The notes under the pieces: generated by a model
Databases searched by the model: none
The model's input: the letters and a program-made list of their open reading frames with translations, nothing else
Told to the model about the DNA's origin: nothing
Made by a program: the position numbers and the translations under genes
Assembly (NCBI GenBank): GCA_030323885.1
Contig: CM059187.1
Location: 84,094,027 to 84,158,026 of the forward strand
Direction: 5' to 3'
DNA: 64,000 bases
Source of the DNA: Branchipolynoe longqiensis
Lineage: Eukaryota; Annelida; Polychaeta; Phyllodocida; Polynoidae
In this document: piece by piece, positions 11,172 to 23,017 of the stretch
How positions within the stretch are numbered: position 1 is the stretch's first letter
Layout of the letters: the number at the start of each line of letters is the position of its first letter

Positions 11172-11585
11172 AGACAGAGGAGAGAGGAGAGGAGGAGAGG
11201 AGAGGAGAGGAGAGGAGAGGAGAGGAGAGGAGAGGAGAGGGGGGAGAGTGGAGGGGAGGAGAGGAGAGGAGAGGAGAGGAGAGGAGAGGAGAGGGGAGGA
11301 GAGGGGAGGGGAGGGGAGGGGAGGGGAGGGGAGGGGAGGGGAGGGGAGGGGAGGGGAGGGGAGGGGAGGGGAGGGGAAGGGAGGGGAGGGGAGGGGAGGG
11401 GAGGGGAGGGGAGGGGAGGGGAGGGGAGGGGAGGGGAGGAGGAGAGGAGAGGAGAGGAGAGGAGAGGAGAGGAGAGGAGAGGAGAGGAGAGGAGAGGAGA
11501 GGAGAGGAGAGGAGAGGAGAGGAGAGGAGAGGAGAGGAGAGGAGAGGAGAGGAGAGGAGAGGAGAGGAGAGGAGAGGAGAGGAGA
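11172..11585. repeat. (GGAGA)n / (GGGGA)n pentanucleotide array
   Basis: A 414-bp uninterrupted purine tract on the plus strand. GGAGA units flank a core of GGGGA units (about 11295-11435). Confidence 0.97.
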
Positions 11586-11589
11586 CCGC

Positions 11590-12290
11590 CGCCCTGATAC
11601 ACGCTGTCTAGCGCCAGCTCACCTGGTGGTAGTGACAGGAACTAGACTTAGCATTAGGATCAACTGCTGACATCACCCAGACGGTAGCTGGCCGGCGAAG
11701 TCAGAATTAGGCCACACCAACGCAGGAGTCGGTCAGGGTGTCTATCCCGGTTAACGATCGACTGGTATTTAATAGCATATGCACCGACAAGACGTAATTG
11801 CATGAGCAGTTGCAAAAAAACAAGAGCTGCACAGTCACATAAATGACATAAAATTTAGGTTTAATAAAAAGTTTCATAATTAAAAAAAAATATATAAAAA
11901 AAATAAAAAAAATTAACCCCCCCCAACACTTTATTTAAAAAGAAAAGGAAAAAAAGTGTGCTATTTCTGTGTGAGGACCATTCAAAGAACATTATGGTGG
12001 GAACTATATTCTACTACCGGGACAGATTGATTTGTGGATTGGCCGTCCATATTTGCTCTAAAAATGTTTGGCTCCAGTTCTACTAGTAACTAGTACAACA
12101 TGATTTCTTCCACTTATGGATATTGTAAAACCATACCCATTCTTTCATTATGAGAGAAACACATACACATGTAATGATGTACGACATTTACTATCTGGCT
12201 GTATAGCATGTTAACACAAACAACAACAAAGAGGGATGGGAGGGGTGGGGGGGTGTATCCTAAAAAATGATTTCTTCCATCACCAATCTA
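11590..12290. other. Intronic sequence without recognised features
   Basis: Includes A-rich and C-rich runs at 11880-11935; no gene or repeat identified. Confidence 0.4.
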
Positions 12291-12296
12291 CCCCGA

Positions 12297-12640
12297 CCAG
12301 ACAGGATGGCCGAATGAGTTAGAGCGTCCGTCTCCCGTGGTGGTAGATCATGGGGTCGTGGGTTCGAACCCTGGTCGAGTCAAACTAATGACTTAAAAGT
12401 TGATACTTGTCACTTCCTAGCCAGGCGCTCGGCATTATTAGGACAGGGCAAGGACTGGTGTGCTCAGTGTCAGGATAATGTGACTGAGTGGGATACCAGG
12501 CCATGGTGCCAGTGGCCTGGTTTCCCAGTGGGACAGCACTATAAAGTCGCCATGAGTGCACAGTCACAAGTCGGTACCCGTCCTGATATGACCTTAGATG
12601 TTGCTAGGATGTAAAACAACAACAAACAAACCAATCTACC
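12297..12640 (+). repeat. tRNA-derived SINE family A, near full length
   Basis: The tRNA-like head has an A-box region (GATGGCCGAATGAGTTAGAG) and B-box (GGGTTCGAACCCT), followed by the full family A body and a tail of ACAACAACAAACAAACC. Confidence 0.9.
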
Positions 12641-13750
12641 TCTCTGGTGGCAACGACAAGAACTAATATATGGGTAGCAGTTTACGGCGCATGGAGAAGA
12701 AAAGAAAACCACCCAGCCAGACAATACGATTTAGACTCCCAAATGTGCAATATTACTCACATAATAATAGTAATAATAACAATAGTGAACTCACCCTCAG
12801 AAAGAAGCATGCATGCATTATAAATAGATACAAAAACATGGATATCTAGATTTACCTTTGGAAATGTATTACTCAATGACTATTCAGGAATATCAATGAA
12901 ATTTTCTGTGAAAGCCGAAAATTTGTTCTATTTTCCAAAACAAAAATGTATAAAACTACAATTGAAATTGAGAAATATATCAACAAGTTTTCAGTTATTA
13001 CCTCTCGTGAACTCGTCTCATTCTACGTTTGCCTGATATGACCGTAGATGTTTCCAGGACATAAAACCCAAACAAACAAACAAAAAACAACAAACAACCT
13101 TTTCAACACCCCCCCCCCCGCCCCCCCCCAACTTTTGATTAGTGAACGTGAACTGACAAACAAACTACATGTGAACCTTTCTACCACAGCAGCATGTATA
13201 TGTTTTTCGACAACATACTTCCATCCCCGCCCTTGTTTTGATAATTACTTATCTCTTTTTATCTTTGAAATAGTTGAACACGTGCTTTTGATGTGCCGCG
13301 ACGCGTGCGGTTAACTCCCGTACTAACAACAAATTCCAAAGCCAAATTAACAACAAATACAAAATAAAAATGAACAAAACTCAGGGAAAATAATCTACTG
13401 GGGGGGGGGGGGGCAATATATAAATAATTGTGAACATTCATGTTGCTTACAGTATCACATTTTCTCTTGGAGAGTATTTAGGGACGTGGGTAAGTTTGTG
13501 CCCGTGACAGTATTTTTTATGAGATTTATCGGTGGGCTGTTTGTACGACGGGCCCATGAGAGGGCATGAGTTGAAAAGTGTGGCAGTGAATGACTATCTA
13601 CAAACACAGACATTCCGACGAGCGCGCCCCACGCCTCGCGTACCCAGCGCCTACTTCCATCCACATATGGCTGAATGGGAGTGATGCGGCGGCACGCAGT
13701 CCCAACTCTGAGACTGGTGTAATTTCCAGCCAAAGACTAAACTCAATAGG
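12640..13750. other. Intronic low-complexity sequence
   Basis: Holds a SINE A 3' end (13032-13095, with TGATATGACCGTAGATG), a C-rich run at 13109-13130 and a G run near 13400. No gene recognised. Confidence 0.5.
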
Positions 13751-13753
13751 CTA

Positions 13754-14294
13754 AAGCCATGTTTACACGGGTGAGTTAAGCCGCGTCATATGAATCGCCT
13801 TGTCTAGTTCGGTTTACATCCGCCGTGTAAACGCGACTCTGAGGCGGATTAGGGCTGATTCGATTCATATTATTCACTTTATGTAAACCGCCTCGCGAGG
13901 TAGTTTATATAAAGCGAACTAGCTTAAGCACGTCACATGCATGCGCAGTCGAGACCTTAGTTTGTTGACTTTCCGGTCGATCAAAAGCGCATATTATATC
14001 ATTTGGTCTATGAACCGGCTAGAGGTGCACAGATATTTTTTTCATCATTTATTTTTAGGGTTTCACTACCCAGAAGTTTTGACCGTTCCAAAACAATACG
14101 ATTCAATCATTACATATCTAGGTCGAACCCACACTCTCTCGTGGTGACGTCGACGAACCCAAACTGGCGCTGGTTAGTATGGACAAACATCGATTTCCGC
14201 CTTCAAACTCGGTGCGTGTAAACGCGCCACTACTTCGCCTCATATAATTCGCTTTGTCTAGTTCGGCTTACAATTGCCCGTGTAAACACAGCTT
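13754..14294. mobile_element. MITE with TA target duplication (family K)
   Basis: Ends AAGCCATGTTTACACGGG and CCCGTGTAAACACAGCTT are inverted copies, and both flanks carry TA (13752-13753, 14295-14296). The interior repeats the GTTTACA/TGTAAAC motif and CTTTGTCTAGTTCGGC-like blocks near both ends. No transposase frame, so non-autonomous; TA suggests mariner/Tc1-type mobilisation. Confidence 0.8.
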
Positions 14295-14344
14295 TAGACA
14301 ATTCAGTGTGTTAAAACAGTATCACTCTGAGCGGTGAGTGCTAA

Positions 14345-14680
14345 TGGTTGGTTGGTTAGTTGGTTATTGGAGTTTTACGTCCTGGCAGCATCTAAGGTCA
14401 TATCAGGACAGGTACTGACTTGTGCCAGTGCACACCCATGGCAACTTTATAGTTCTGCCCACTGATAAATCAGGCTCGATATTGCATTCCGTCACATTAT
14501 CCTAACACTGAGCTAACCAGTCCTTGCCCTATTCTATTAATGCTGAGCGCCAGGCTAGGAAGTGAGAAGTATCAATTTTATAAGTCATTGGTTTAACTCG
14601 ACCGGGAACCAAACCCCCGATCTCCCGCACACGAGGCATATGCTCTACCGATTCGGCCACTGTGCCCGGTCGAGTGCCAA
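14345..14680 (-). repeat. tRNA-derived SINE family A, near full length
   Basis: Minus-strand copy. Tail at 14345 (GGTTGGTTAGTTGGTTATTG), tRNA-like head at 14590-14680 with the B-box complement GGGAACCAAACCCCC and A-box complement CTCTACCGATTCGGCCAC. Confidence 0.9.
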
Positions 14681-14699
14681 TAGTGAAGAGAACATTCAC

Positions 14700-15900
14700 T
14701 TATAAATAAACAAGTATTTGAAAGCTAGCAGTGCGCACAACTATTTCGGAAGTAAGGGAATCTGCTTAACATGAGCTGATTATGGAACAACTAAATTCTT
14801 ACTTGCGTATGTCTGTACGGTAAGGCAAAATAAACTTGTTTATCTAGGATACTTTGCTAGAATTTGGGTAGGGCGAGCATGTAAAATGAATTAAAATTCA
14901 TTATTATTTGGTTCAAAAAATTTCCAGTCACATTCTTAATATTATTTTTTTGGGGTGTTTTTTTTTTGGTCAAAGAAATTTGCTATGTAATTGCAAAACT
15001 GAGCTTAGGGATGTTAAGACATAAACCCCAACAAACCTGTTGGAGCAGCCACGGAAACTTGAATGCAACAGTGTGTTTTCTAGTTTAATTTGACATATTT
15101 TTCAGTTATTGCTATTCCTTTTCTAGCATATAATGTACATTGTAATTCGTTTATAGTTATTACTATATATGTATGTATAAATATATATGTGTGTCTATAT
15201 AAATATAGATACACACATATATTTATACATATATAGTATATATATAATGTTTTAAAATAAATATAATTTATTTATTATAAATTGATACATCAATGAGACG
15301 TGTTTCTTCATTCACGAGTCTTCAAATACATCATTTCACGCACATCTATTTTTAACTTGATGTCCTGCGTCATCGATAGCCTTGATAGGATAAACCCCGG
15401 ATAAATCCAGCCCGTCCCACTGCTCTTGGAACAGACTTTCTTGGAGTTGTGGCGTATGATATACATCTCCATAAATCAGAACATGCTCCAACAGGGAACC
15501 ATGACAGTTATATCTGCCTAATTTGTCATACGGTTTAGTATCTTCTCGTCAAACAGCTTGACAACAAAAAAAGGAGTAGATATGTCAGCAGTAAATCCTT
15601 CATGGCAGAGGTAAAACGTGACTTAGCATAAATCTACCAATCAGGATTAATAAAGCAATTCAATGATCATAGGGGAAAATAAGATAGTTAGCACATCGAC
15701 CATAAATTTCCAAAAACGGTGCATTCAGACATAAAAATAAAAAGGAATGTCAGCCTGAATTAACTCTTATTCTGAATCCAGGTAAAAACAGAGACGCTGG
15801 TTACGTTTCCGGTCTAGGGAAACCCCTTTTTGGCATATCCTATTGGTTTGATCAAAACAGCAGGCTAGAAGGCAAATGCCGAGAAGAGAGAGCTAGAGAG
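14700..15900. other. AT-rich intronic sequence
   Basis: No gene recognised. Contains the near-perfect palindrome described separately at 15162-15237. Confidence 0.5.
15162..15237. repeat. AT-rich inverted repeat (35-bp arms, 2-bp loop)
   Basis: The left arm 15162-15200 and right arm 15203-15237 are complementary with few mismatches, including the GTGTGTCTATAT / ATATAGATACACAC core. Confidence 0.85.
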
Positions 15901-16108
15901 AGAGCACCAACAACAAAAACAACAAAAGAAAAAACCACGATGAGAAATAAGCTTCCTTCCACCGAAAGATGAAGGGACTAGCCACTAATAGTGAACGCAG
16001 AGAGAGGTTAGTAACCAATAGTGGAGTTTGTCCATTTATACTCTCTATGAAGTGTCGGTGATTTTTAAGGATCTCCACCAGATACAACTGGTTAAGCTGT
16101 CATGGTGA

Positions 16109-16140
<32 letters not shown>

Positions 16141-16257
16141 CTCTGTGTGTGTGGGTGTGTGTAAATATATCACACCATAGAAATCCATTGTATTCTACTG
16201 TCCTACTACTGACGATTTAAATTGGATGGTGGCATCCTATTTATTCATGAGATTATA

Positions 16258-16545
16258 TTTGTTTATTGGGCTTACATACCCTAGCATTATCTAAGGCCAT
16301 ATCTGGAGTGGTACCGACTTGGGGCACTGTGCAATCATGATGACTTTATAGTGCTATCCCCCTAGGCGACCTGGCTGTCGGCACCATGACCTTATATCTC
16401 AGTCAGTCACAATATCCTGATACTGACGTTGCCATATCCTAGTGATGCCAAGGACAAGGCGAGGTAGCGACAAGTATCAAAGTTGTAAGTCATTGGTTTG
16501 ACTCAGTCGGAATTCAAACATACAATCCCGCCCGGTGCATGAAGT
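16258..16545 (-). repeat. tRNA-derived SINE family A, diverged
   Basis: Diverged minus-strand copy: ATCTAAGGCCATATCTGG, GACTTTATAGTGC, CAGTCACAATATCCTGA and AAGTCATTGGTTTGACTC are in family order. Confidence 0.75.
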
Positions 16546-16555
16546 AAAGAATACC

Positions 16556-16860
16556 AACCAGTGGTTCCCAACTGGTTCATCAAAGGCTGGGGTATGTGCT
16601 GTCCTGTCTGTGGGAAAATGCATATAAAAGACCCCTTGCTGCTTATCGGAAAGAGTAGCCTATGTGGCGGCAGCCAGTATGTGCTGTCCTGTCTGTGGGA
16701 AAATGCATATAAAAGACCCCTTGCTGCTTATCGGAAAGAGTAGCCTATGTGGCGGCAGCCGGTTTACTCCAAAGAAATGTCAGAATGACCATATGTTTGA
16801 CATCCAATAGCCAATGATAAAAAAACCAATGCGCTCTAGAGGCGTCATTAAATAAAAATA
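16556..16860 (+). repeat. Dispersed repeat family D with internal 85-bp duplication
   Basis: Plus-strand copy with the usual end near GCGTCATTAAATAAAAATAAG. Positions 16592-16676 and 16677-16761 are an almost exact tandem duplication of its core. Confidence 0.88.
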
Positions 16861-17192
16861 AGAAAGATGGAAAGAAGTTCTCTAATTTAAATATGTACCT
16901 TCTTACAAAAGTCACAAATTCACACATGGGATTCGGCCCAAGTAACCAACCACATTTCAAGGGTCATTCCTCAACTGACCTTAAAGGTGACCATTGGATC
17001 ATGTCCCTTTGACTTGGGTGCCTCTTGAGCCCGGTTCACCGCATGATGACGCAATGACGTCGCCCTACGTCGCCGACGCATGTCCACACTGGCCACACAC
17101 ACATCAGCCATCTTAACGCCACATCACACCCACGTCATGGACCGTCAACGCCTCATGACAACCACAGCCACCACGTCCTTCCAATGTCAGTA

Positions 17193-17515
17193 CCGGGCGC
17201 GGTGGCCAAATCGGTAGAGTTTGTGCGGGAGATCGTAGTTTGGTTTCCGGTTGAGTCAAACCAATAACTTATCAAATTTATACTTGTCACTTCCCAGCCT
17301 GGCAGTTGGCATTAATAGGATAGGGCAAGGACTGGTTAGCTCAGTGTCAGGATAATGTGACTGAGTGGGATATTGGGTCATGGTGCCAGCAGCCTGATTT
17401 CCCAGTGGAGCCGCACTATAAAGTCACCATGAGTGTGCACTGTCACAAGTCGGTACTTGTTCTCGTATGACCTTAGATGTTGCCAGGATGTAAAACTCCA
17501 ACAACCAAACAATCC
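17193..17515 (+). repeat. tRNA-derived SINE family A, near full length
   Basis: Head GCGGTGGCCAAATCGGTAGAG, B-box-like GTTTGGTTTCCGG, full body and tail ACTCCAACAACC. Confidence 0.9.
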
Positions 17516-17519
17516 AGCG

Positions 17520-17930
17520 TCAGCTCAGTGAAGGCACCGTGGATTACCCAGACAAGTCAATTCAACCACCAGCAATCATCACCCATGTCATTGTTGACGT
17601 CAGGTCACTGCTGCTATACGCCCCATGCAATATCCCGATAGTTCCTCCCCCGAGTTGTGGCTAGGTGTTTGGAAGGCTACGCTGCTTCCTCATCTGTGGA
17701 GCTCGGCACCTGCCGCAGGCTACCGGCCGCTAGGGGGCGGGTGGACGGATGGCCTCCGCCCCAACTTGAAGCTTAGACCCCGTGTTTACTTCTGCCGACA
17801 GGGGGCGGTGGTGCGCGGCCCGCGGTCGGGCATGCACGCGCACTCAGTTGCCACTAATTAGAAACGGCCCCGGCACCTTACTGGACCGAGAGTCAAAGAC
17901 TCAGAAGATGGTGGGGATCAGGGAGGGACA
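17520..17930. other. GC-rich intronic sequence
   Basis: 17620-17870 is noticeably GC-rich (CGCCCCAACTTG, CGCGGCCCGCGG). No exon with splice sites recognised. Confidence 0.4.
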
Positions 17931-18418
17931 GGTGAGAGGGGGGGGGGGGGGGGGGGGTAAAGGACAGGCAGGAATGGTACAGGGAAGGAAAGGGGGGAAG
18001 GAAGGAATGGTACAGAGAAGGGAGGGAGTCAGGATGTAGGGCGGAAGAGGGGGGGGGGGGAGTCAGGAAAGAAGGAAGGAATGGAGTGAGGGAAGAACAA
18101 ACACAGGAGGGAGAGAGGGAGGCGGGAAGGGGTTGGGGGGAGGAGGGAGGGAAGGAAGGAAGGAAGGGAGAGAGGGAGATGAAGGGAAGGAGGTAAGGAC
18201 AGGCAGGAATGGTACAGGGAAGGAAAGGGGGAAGGAAGGAATGGTGCAGAGAAGGGAGGGAGGGAGGAAGGACGTAGGGCGGAAGAGGTGGGGGGAGAGT
18301 CAGGAAAGAAGGAAGGAATGGAGTGAGGGAAAAACAAACACATGAGGGAGAGAGGGAGGCGGGAAGGGGGGGGGGAGGGAAGGAAGGAAGGGAGAGAGGG
18401 AGATGAAGGGAAGGAAGG
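17930..18418. repeat. Purine-rich tract with 235-bp tandem duplication
   Basis: GGGA/GGAA-rich DNA. 17957-18191 and 18192-18418 are two copies with period about 235 bp (AAGGACAGGCAGGAATGGTA recurs at the same offset). Ser/Pro frames on the minus strand are artefacts. Confidence 0.9.
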
Positions 18419-18419
18419 A

Positions 18420-19500
18420 GTTTGTTTGTGGGGGGTTTTACGTCCTGACAACACAAGGAAGGAGAAGGGGAAGGAAGAAAGGAAGACGATGGGCACGAGG
18501 ATAGCGCGCGAAAGAAATCCAGAAATCCAGAAAGAAAAAGAAAAGAGAAGAAATAGTACCCACAAAAATGCACACAGGCACTAAATGTGCACAACACATT
18601 TCCTTCGTAATAATCACCGGCAAGATGGCAAAAATACACTTCAGTACTAGCAAAACGATTCAACTCGCATACAACTCGTCTGAGAACATGAATCCTCGGG
18701 AGGTTGAAGAGAGAGGGTGGTGGGGGCTGTAACTTACAGCGTAAGACAAGGTGAAGAAAGGAAGGTATTTCCTTTGGCCGAGCCCATTTTAAAACAAAAA
18801 CAAAAACTCTTGACAACCCTCGCTGAAGTTGCTCTCCACATCTTCAACGGGGAACTGTCTGCTGAAGACAACGGCCCGGCTGACGGCTGCCGCCTGTCGG
18901 CCGTCACTTCGCGGTGAACACGCTCCCCATCCCATCCCATCCACACACAACTAAAGCCGGCAGCACACTGCCCGACTTTGTCTTGTAAGTTGTAAGGAAG
19001 GAGCACCACCAAAGAAACACAATTTCGCACACGGTTACAAATTTATATAACAGCACAGTCTATTCTCAAACGTCTACACGTTGGCTCATCGTGAGCAGGC
19101 ACTGCTTGAGTGAGTGACAGCTGCCAATCCTCTCCACCCCTAACACCTGCACTAAGGTTAGGATGCGACGGAAGGACAAAGGTCAGAAATCAGCTAAGAT
19201 GACAAGGCAACTACCAAATTGAGACTATTGCTGTGTTCAGCGATGAAAACAAGAAGCGGTGCGACTTACTCATTTTGGACAGGGTAAATAAGCCATCACA
19301 CAAATTTTGTTGTTGTTTAAATCATCATCTCAGCATGTCGTTGGTATTGGGAATGTAGGGACTTCCACCTCTGACTGCTTGAGACTGCACTGAGCTGACG
19401 TCGGATATTATTTCCAAAGGCAGCAAGATAGCCACAAACACAACACCCTTTTTTTTCATTTTGAATAGACTTGTTTTCACCATTAGACAGTTTGTCGATA
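18420..19500. other. Intronic sequence without recognised genes
   Basis: Contains a short SINE A tail (18420-18452, GGGTTTTACGTCCTGACAAC) and otherwise nothing recognised. Confidence 0.4.
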
Positions 19501-19735
19501 GAAAGCACGAGCCTACACTTTTACCGACCCAAGGGATTTTTAACCTCCCACACTATATAGATATGGTATGAGAGCAACTGGCCTTTGATGACGCTGTAAG
19601 TTCTACACAGCGGTGGAAATCCAAATTGGCAGAGGTGGGGGCACGGGGAATCGAACCACCAACCTGCAGATTAGGAGTCTGACCTAGAAAAAAGTCAGAC
19701 ACTCTAACCACTCCGCCACAGAGAACACCACAAAA
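19500..19735 (-). repeat. tRNA-derived SINE family C
   Basis: Minus-strand partner of 37075-37385. The head at 19640-19730 has B-box complement GGGAATCGAACCACC and A-box complement CTCTAACCACTCCGCCAC; the body continues with GCGGTGGAAATCCAAATTGG. Confidence 0.85.
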
Positions 19736-19739
19736 AACG

Positions 19740-20815
19740 CAGGATGCCAACCCTCAGTTGTGAATGGATATATTCAAGGCTATTTCAAACTAAAGTAAGG
19801 TACATAATAAGAATCAACCTGATGTTCCTCCAGTGTGTGTGGCACGAGGGGTGCCACCCGTATACAACTCCCCGACAGCTGGGGGGAGGGGGGCACTCCA
19901 CCAATACGCCGATGAAGGAAGTAGCAAAGTATATATGTTCCCCTAGCATTTATACTTGTATAATGCGTTACACATCACATAAATTGGCGGTGCTGCTTCT
20001 TTAATTATTTATTCCTCTATGATTATTATTTTGTGATATTTACACTCAGTCCATATATTATTCGCTGCGGGACTACTACCGCCAGCATCACTTCAGGTGT
20101 CTACCCGCGACGAATTTACTCATTCGCCATAAGATTTTTAGCCCTATGATATATGGTAGGGCTTTTTGCTCGGCCAGAGCCACGAGACAATAAAGGGCTT
20201 CCACCACTCCTAGTCCTCTGCTCCTGTTTTTTTCTTGACAGCCTAGACGAATTTATATATTTATCAATAAAAATAACAGAAACTAAAAACCATCGGAATA
20301 TACAGAATAATACACGGAATAAGTTTTATGGAAATCTAAATAATATCATTAATAATAACATTGTTTTTAGCCATTCAGACTAAGCATTGAGGCTGAAATA
20401 GTTTAATTTGAAAGCACTTCATTTCGAGTCGACACTACACTGAACCACATGGCTGAATGACTATAGACTAACCGGCGCCCAATCTGAGTCCTTCCTTCCT
20501 CCCGAGTGGCTTGGCTACCATCGAGCACACTACCAGTTGTTGGCTCAGTACATATGACTTAGGTGATCGAGTGGCAGTGCAGTCGGCGCACGAGCCACTC
20601 GGCGCGCTGGTTCGTGCCTACACTAACTAAGTGCGTGCCCAGCTAATTCTACACGCCGATAACCAGCTCGCCTTACACGCGGTATCACAGCTTATTTAGA
20701 AAGGGAAGCTTTGAAATGGTGTACAAAACACATGACCACCACTATTGGGCTTAGCATAAAATGTATGTGGAGTATAAAGCATTTATACAAATATTATTAT
20801 TATCTACTATTGTCG
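19740..20815. other. Intronic sequence without recognised features
   Basis: AT-rich apart from 20560-20690. No exon, RNA gene or known repeat identified. Confidence 0.35.
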
Positions 20816-20824
20816 TATATCTAT

Positions 20825-21230
20825 ATCCCCTTCGTGGGATTTGAACCCGCATACCCCCAAGCCTGCCCGCTGGGCGGTGCTCGCGGACAGTGGCTGACGG
20901 ATCGGCCGCTGATTGGCTGCCGCTGGGTGGGGTGGGAGTCGAGTACCCCCCACCCGCAACAGTCGTCTAGGAATTTCAGCCATTTGCCTATGATATCTAG
21001 CTTTGAGTCGACGTGCTGAGTCGCTCCGAGCACGACTAACCACGTGGTAGCAATGCAATTGGAGATGTGCGCGATGTGCGGGGACGAGCACAAACCCTCC
21101 GGGGTTCCAAGTGTAAGTGTACAAAGATGCCCAAGCGGGCGATCAAGTCGGAGCCCGCTGAGGAGGAGGCGGACAGGGATTCGAGCGAGGAACCATTCAA
21201 CCACTCACGTGGATCCCTTGTTTAGCACAC
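20825..21230 (-). repeat. tRNA-like element (B-box-containing)
   Basis: Reads GGGATTTGAACCCGCATAC at 20837-20855 on the plus strand, the complement of an RNA polymerase III B-box. No second copy was seen, so it may be a SINE or a degenerate tRNA relic. Confidence 0.45.
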
Positions 21231-21244
21231 ATTTTATTCACTGA

Positions 21245-21550
21245 TTCAATGGGCTTACGTACTCGCACCATTATATGTCATTCATACCAAGAGTATTGTG
21301 ATAGTGCAGTGCACATACACATAGACCTCATAGTGTTGCATTCAAAGAGATATCATGTTCTTGGCACCCTGTTTATAACTCAATAACCCCCCATTATCCT
21401 AGCACTAGGCCAGCAATTCCATTCCAAATCCTATAAATGCCTAGCATGCCACAGGCAACAACACATACCAATTACTGTAAGTTGTTGGTTTGAGTCAATT
21501 GGGATCGCACCCATCACCTCCTGCATAAGAAGTGAACACTCTTCAACAAA
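21245..21550 (-). repeat. tRNA-derived SINE family A, highly diverged
   Basis: Family order is visible (ATATGTCATTCATACC, TAGTGTTGCATTC, CATTATCCTAGCAC, TGTTGGTTTGAGTCAATTGG) but identity is low. Confidence 0.5.
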
Positions 21551-21564
21551 GCTATCCCGCTGTT

Positions 21565-21943
21565 GTGGTTTAAAACCCCGGCGAGATCGCATCCCCTGCC
21601 GTGGCTTCTGCGCATGCGCGGAGTTTGTAAACATTGTGTATGCGCGCGCAGCTCGGCTGCAGAACGAATACACACTGCCACTATTAAAAATTAATAGAAA
21701 TGCACAACCCTAACCGTATAAATTTAATATAATCTATTCGTTGAATATGTTTTCTATATGTGTACCAAGCAGTTTGTTTCTAAGTGGTGTAGTTTTAGAG
21801 ATATTTCACTTTTTCTCTATGAAGATTGCTCACGTCCATTGACACTGGGGAGAATTTGACGCATGCGCAGACGACGCGCTTAAAATCCGCGCATGCGCAG
21901 AAGCCACGGCAGGGGATGCGATCTGGCCGGGGTTTTAAACCAC
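21565..21943. mobile_element. TIR element with ~56-bp termini (family N)
   Basis: Ends GTGGTTTAAAACCCCGGC and GCCGGGGTTTTAAACCAC head inverted repeats of about 56 bp that include GCATCCCCTGCCGTGGCTTC and GCGCATGCGC. No coding capacity. The interior (21708-21800) matches the start of the family G repeat at 56600-56720. Confidence 0.85.
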
Positions 21944-22034
21944 GACACCGCCAGACCTTTCCCGAAATGAGATGGATTATAATGAATACAATTCCAGTTA
22001 CCCATTCTTCTTAAAGGTGACAATTTGATGGCCT

Positions 22035-22310
22035 GATGGCAACTGGTTGGTTGTTGGAATTTTACATCCTGGCAACATCTAAGGTCATGTCAGGACGGAT
22101 ACTGACTTGTGACAGTGCGCACTCATGGTTACTTTATAGTGCTGCCCCACTGGGAAATCAGGTCGCCAGCACCATGCCCCGATATCCCACTCAGGCACAT
22201 AATCCTAAGCTAACCAGTGCTTGCCCTATCCTATTAATGCCGAGCGCCGGGCAAGGAAGCGAAAATGATCAATTCTATAAGTCATTGGTTTGACTCTGGC
22301 ACTGATTATA
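22035..22310 (-). repeat. tRNA-derived SINE family A
   Basis: Tail GGTTGGTTGTTGGAATTTTA at the left, body through AAGTCATTGGTTTGACTC. A second partial copy follows at 22380-22550. Confidence 0.85.
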
Positions 22311-22379
22311 AGAGAGTTTGGACACTCTTCCCTGTTAACACCTATGCGGGACTAATTTCAATTATACATAATTGGTCTT

Positions 22380-22550
22380 CCTCATCCCACTACTCCTTAC
22401 CCTATCCTAGTAATGTCAACTGCCAGGCTAGGTAGCGACAAGTATAACTGAATAAGTCATTGGGTTTGAAATAGTAATTGTTCAGAACCCACGACCTGCC
22501 ACACGGGAAGTGCACGCTCAACTCATTTTGCCATCGTGTCTAGCTACTTC
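22380..22550 (-). repeat. tRNA-derived SINE family A, partial
   Basis: Carries TGCCAGGCTAGGTAGCGACA, AAGTCATTGGGTTTGA and a degraded head. Confidence 0.65.
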
Positions 22551-23017
22551 CATCCGTTCAACACTAACAATCGCATGTATCTGCTCCATTCATAACCAAC
22601 CTCCTTTAAAGCCCATTTTGCATCGATCTCGTGTAGAGGACTCATCACCTCCCCCCCCAAAAAAAAAAAACGCCCCCCCCCCCCACATGGGCCTCAAGTA
22701 GTTTACACCAGGCCCGGCGACCAGACGAGGGAAGCATGCCAGCATACCGACAACAGATGTGCCAAGCACAAGTCGAGCAAGCAGGCTTCACATGGCAAAA
22801 AATAAAGGAACACTCTTCCCAGGTCATTCTACTCTCCAGGCAGAGGAGGTCCGCATGGCCCTGCCATCAAACGGTTTCAGTAAACATGCATGAAAAGTTC
22901 ACACATTAATAGAGTAGTTTATCCAGATGTGTTAACCATAGATCACTATTAAAAGGAATTCTACAACCAACAAGCCAGCAGACAGCAGTGGAAGAATTGA
23001 TGTAGTTGGTAAGCACT

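Noticed and set aside
11129..11670. 157-residue Ser/Pro/Leu frame and 140-residue Gly/Glu/Arg frame
   Set aside because: They come from the GGAGA/GGGGA array, which has no stop codons by composition; no splice sites or conserved motif.
12297..12385. Possible tRNA gene (good A-box and B-box)
   Set aside because: It heads a family A SINE with more than ten copies in the window.
17893..18816. 307-residue minus-strand Pro/Ser/Phe-rich frame resembling a low-complexity secreted protein
   Set aside because: It lies on a purine-rich tandem duplication; the frame is a compositional artefact and an overlapping frame is equally open.
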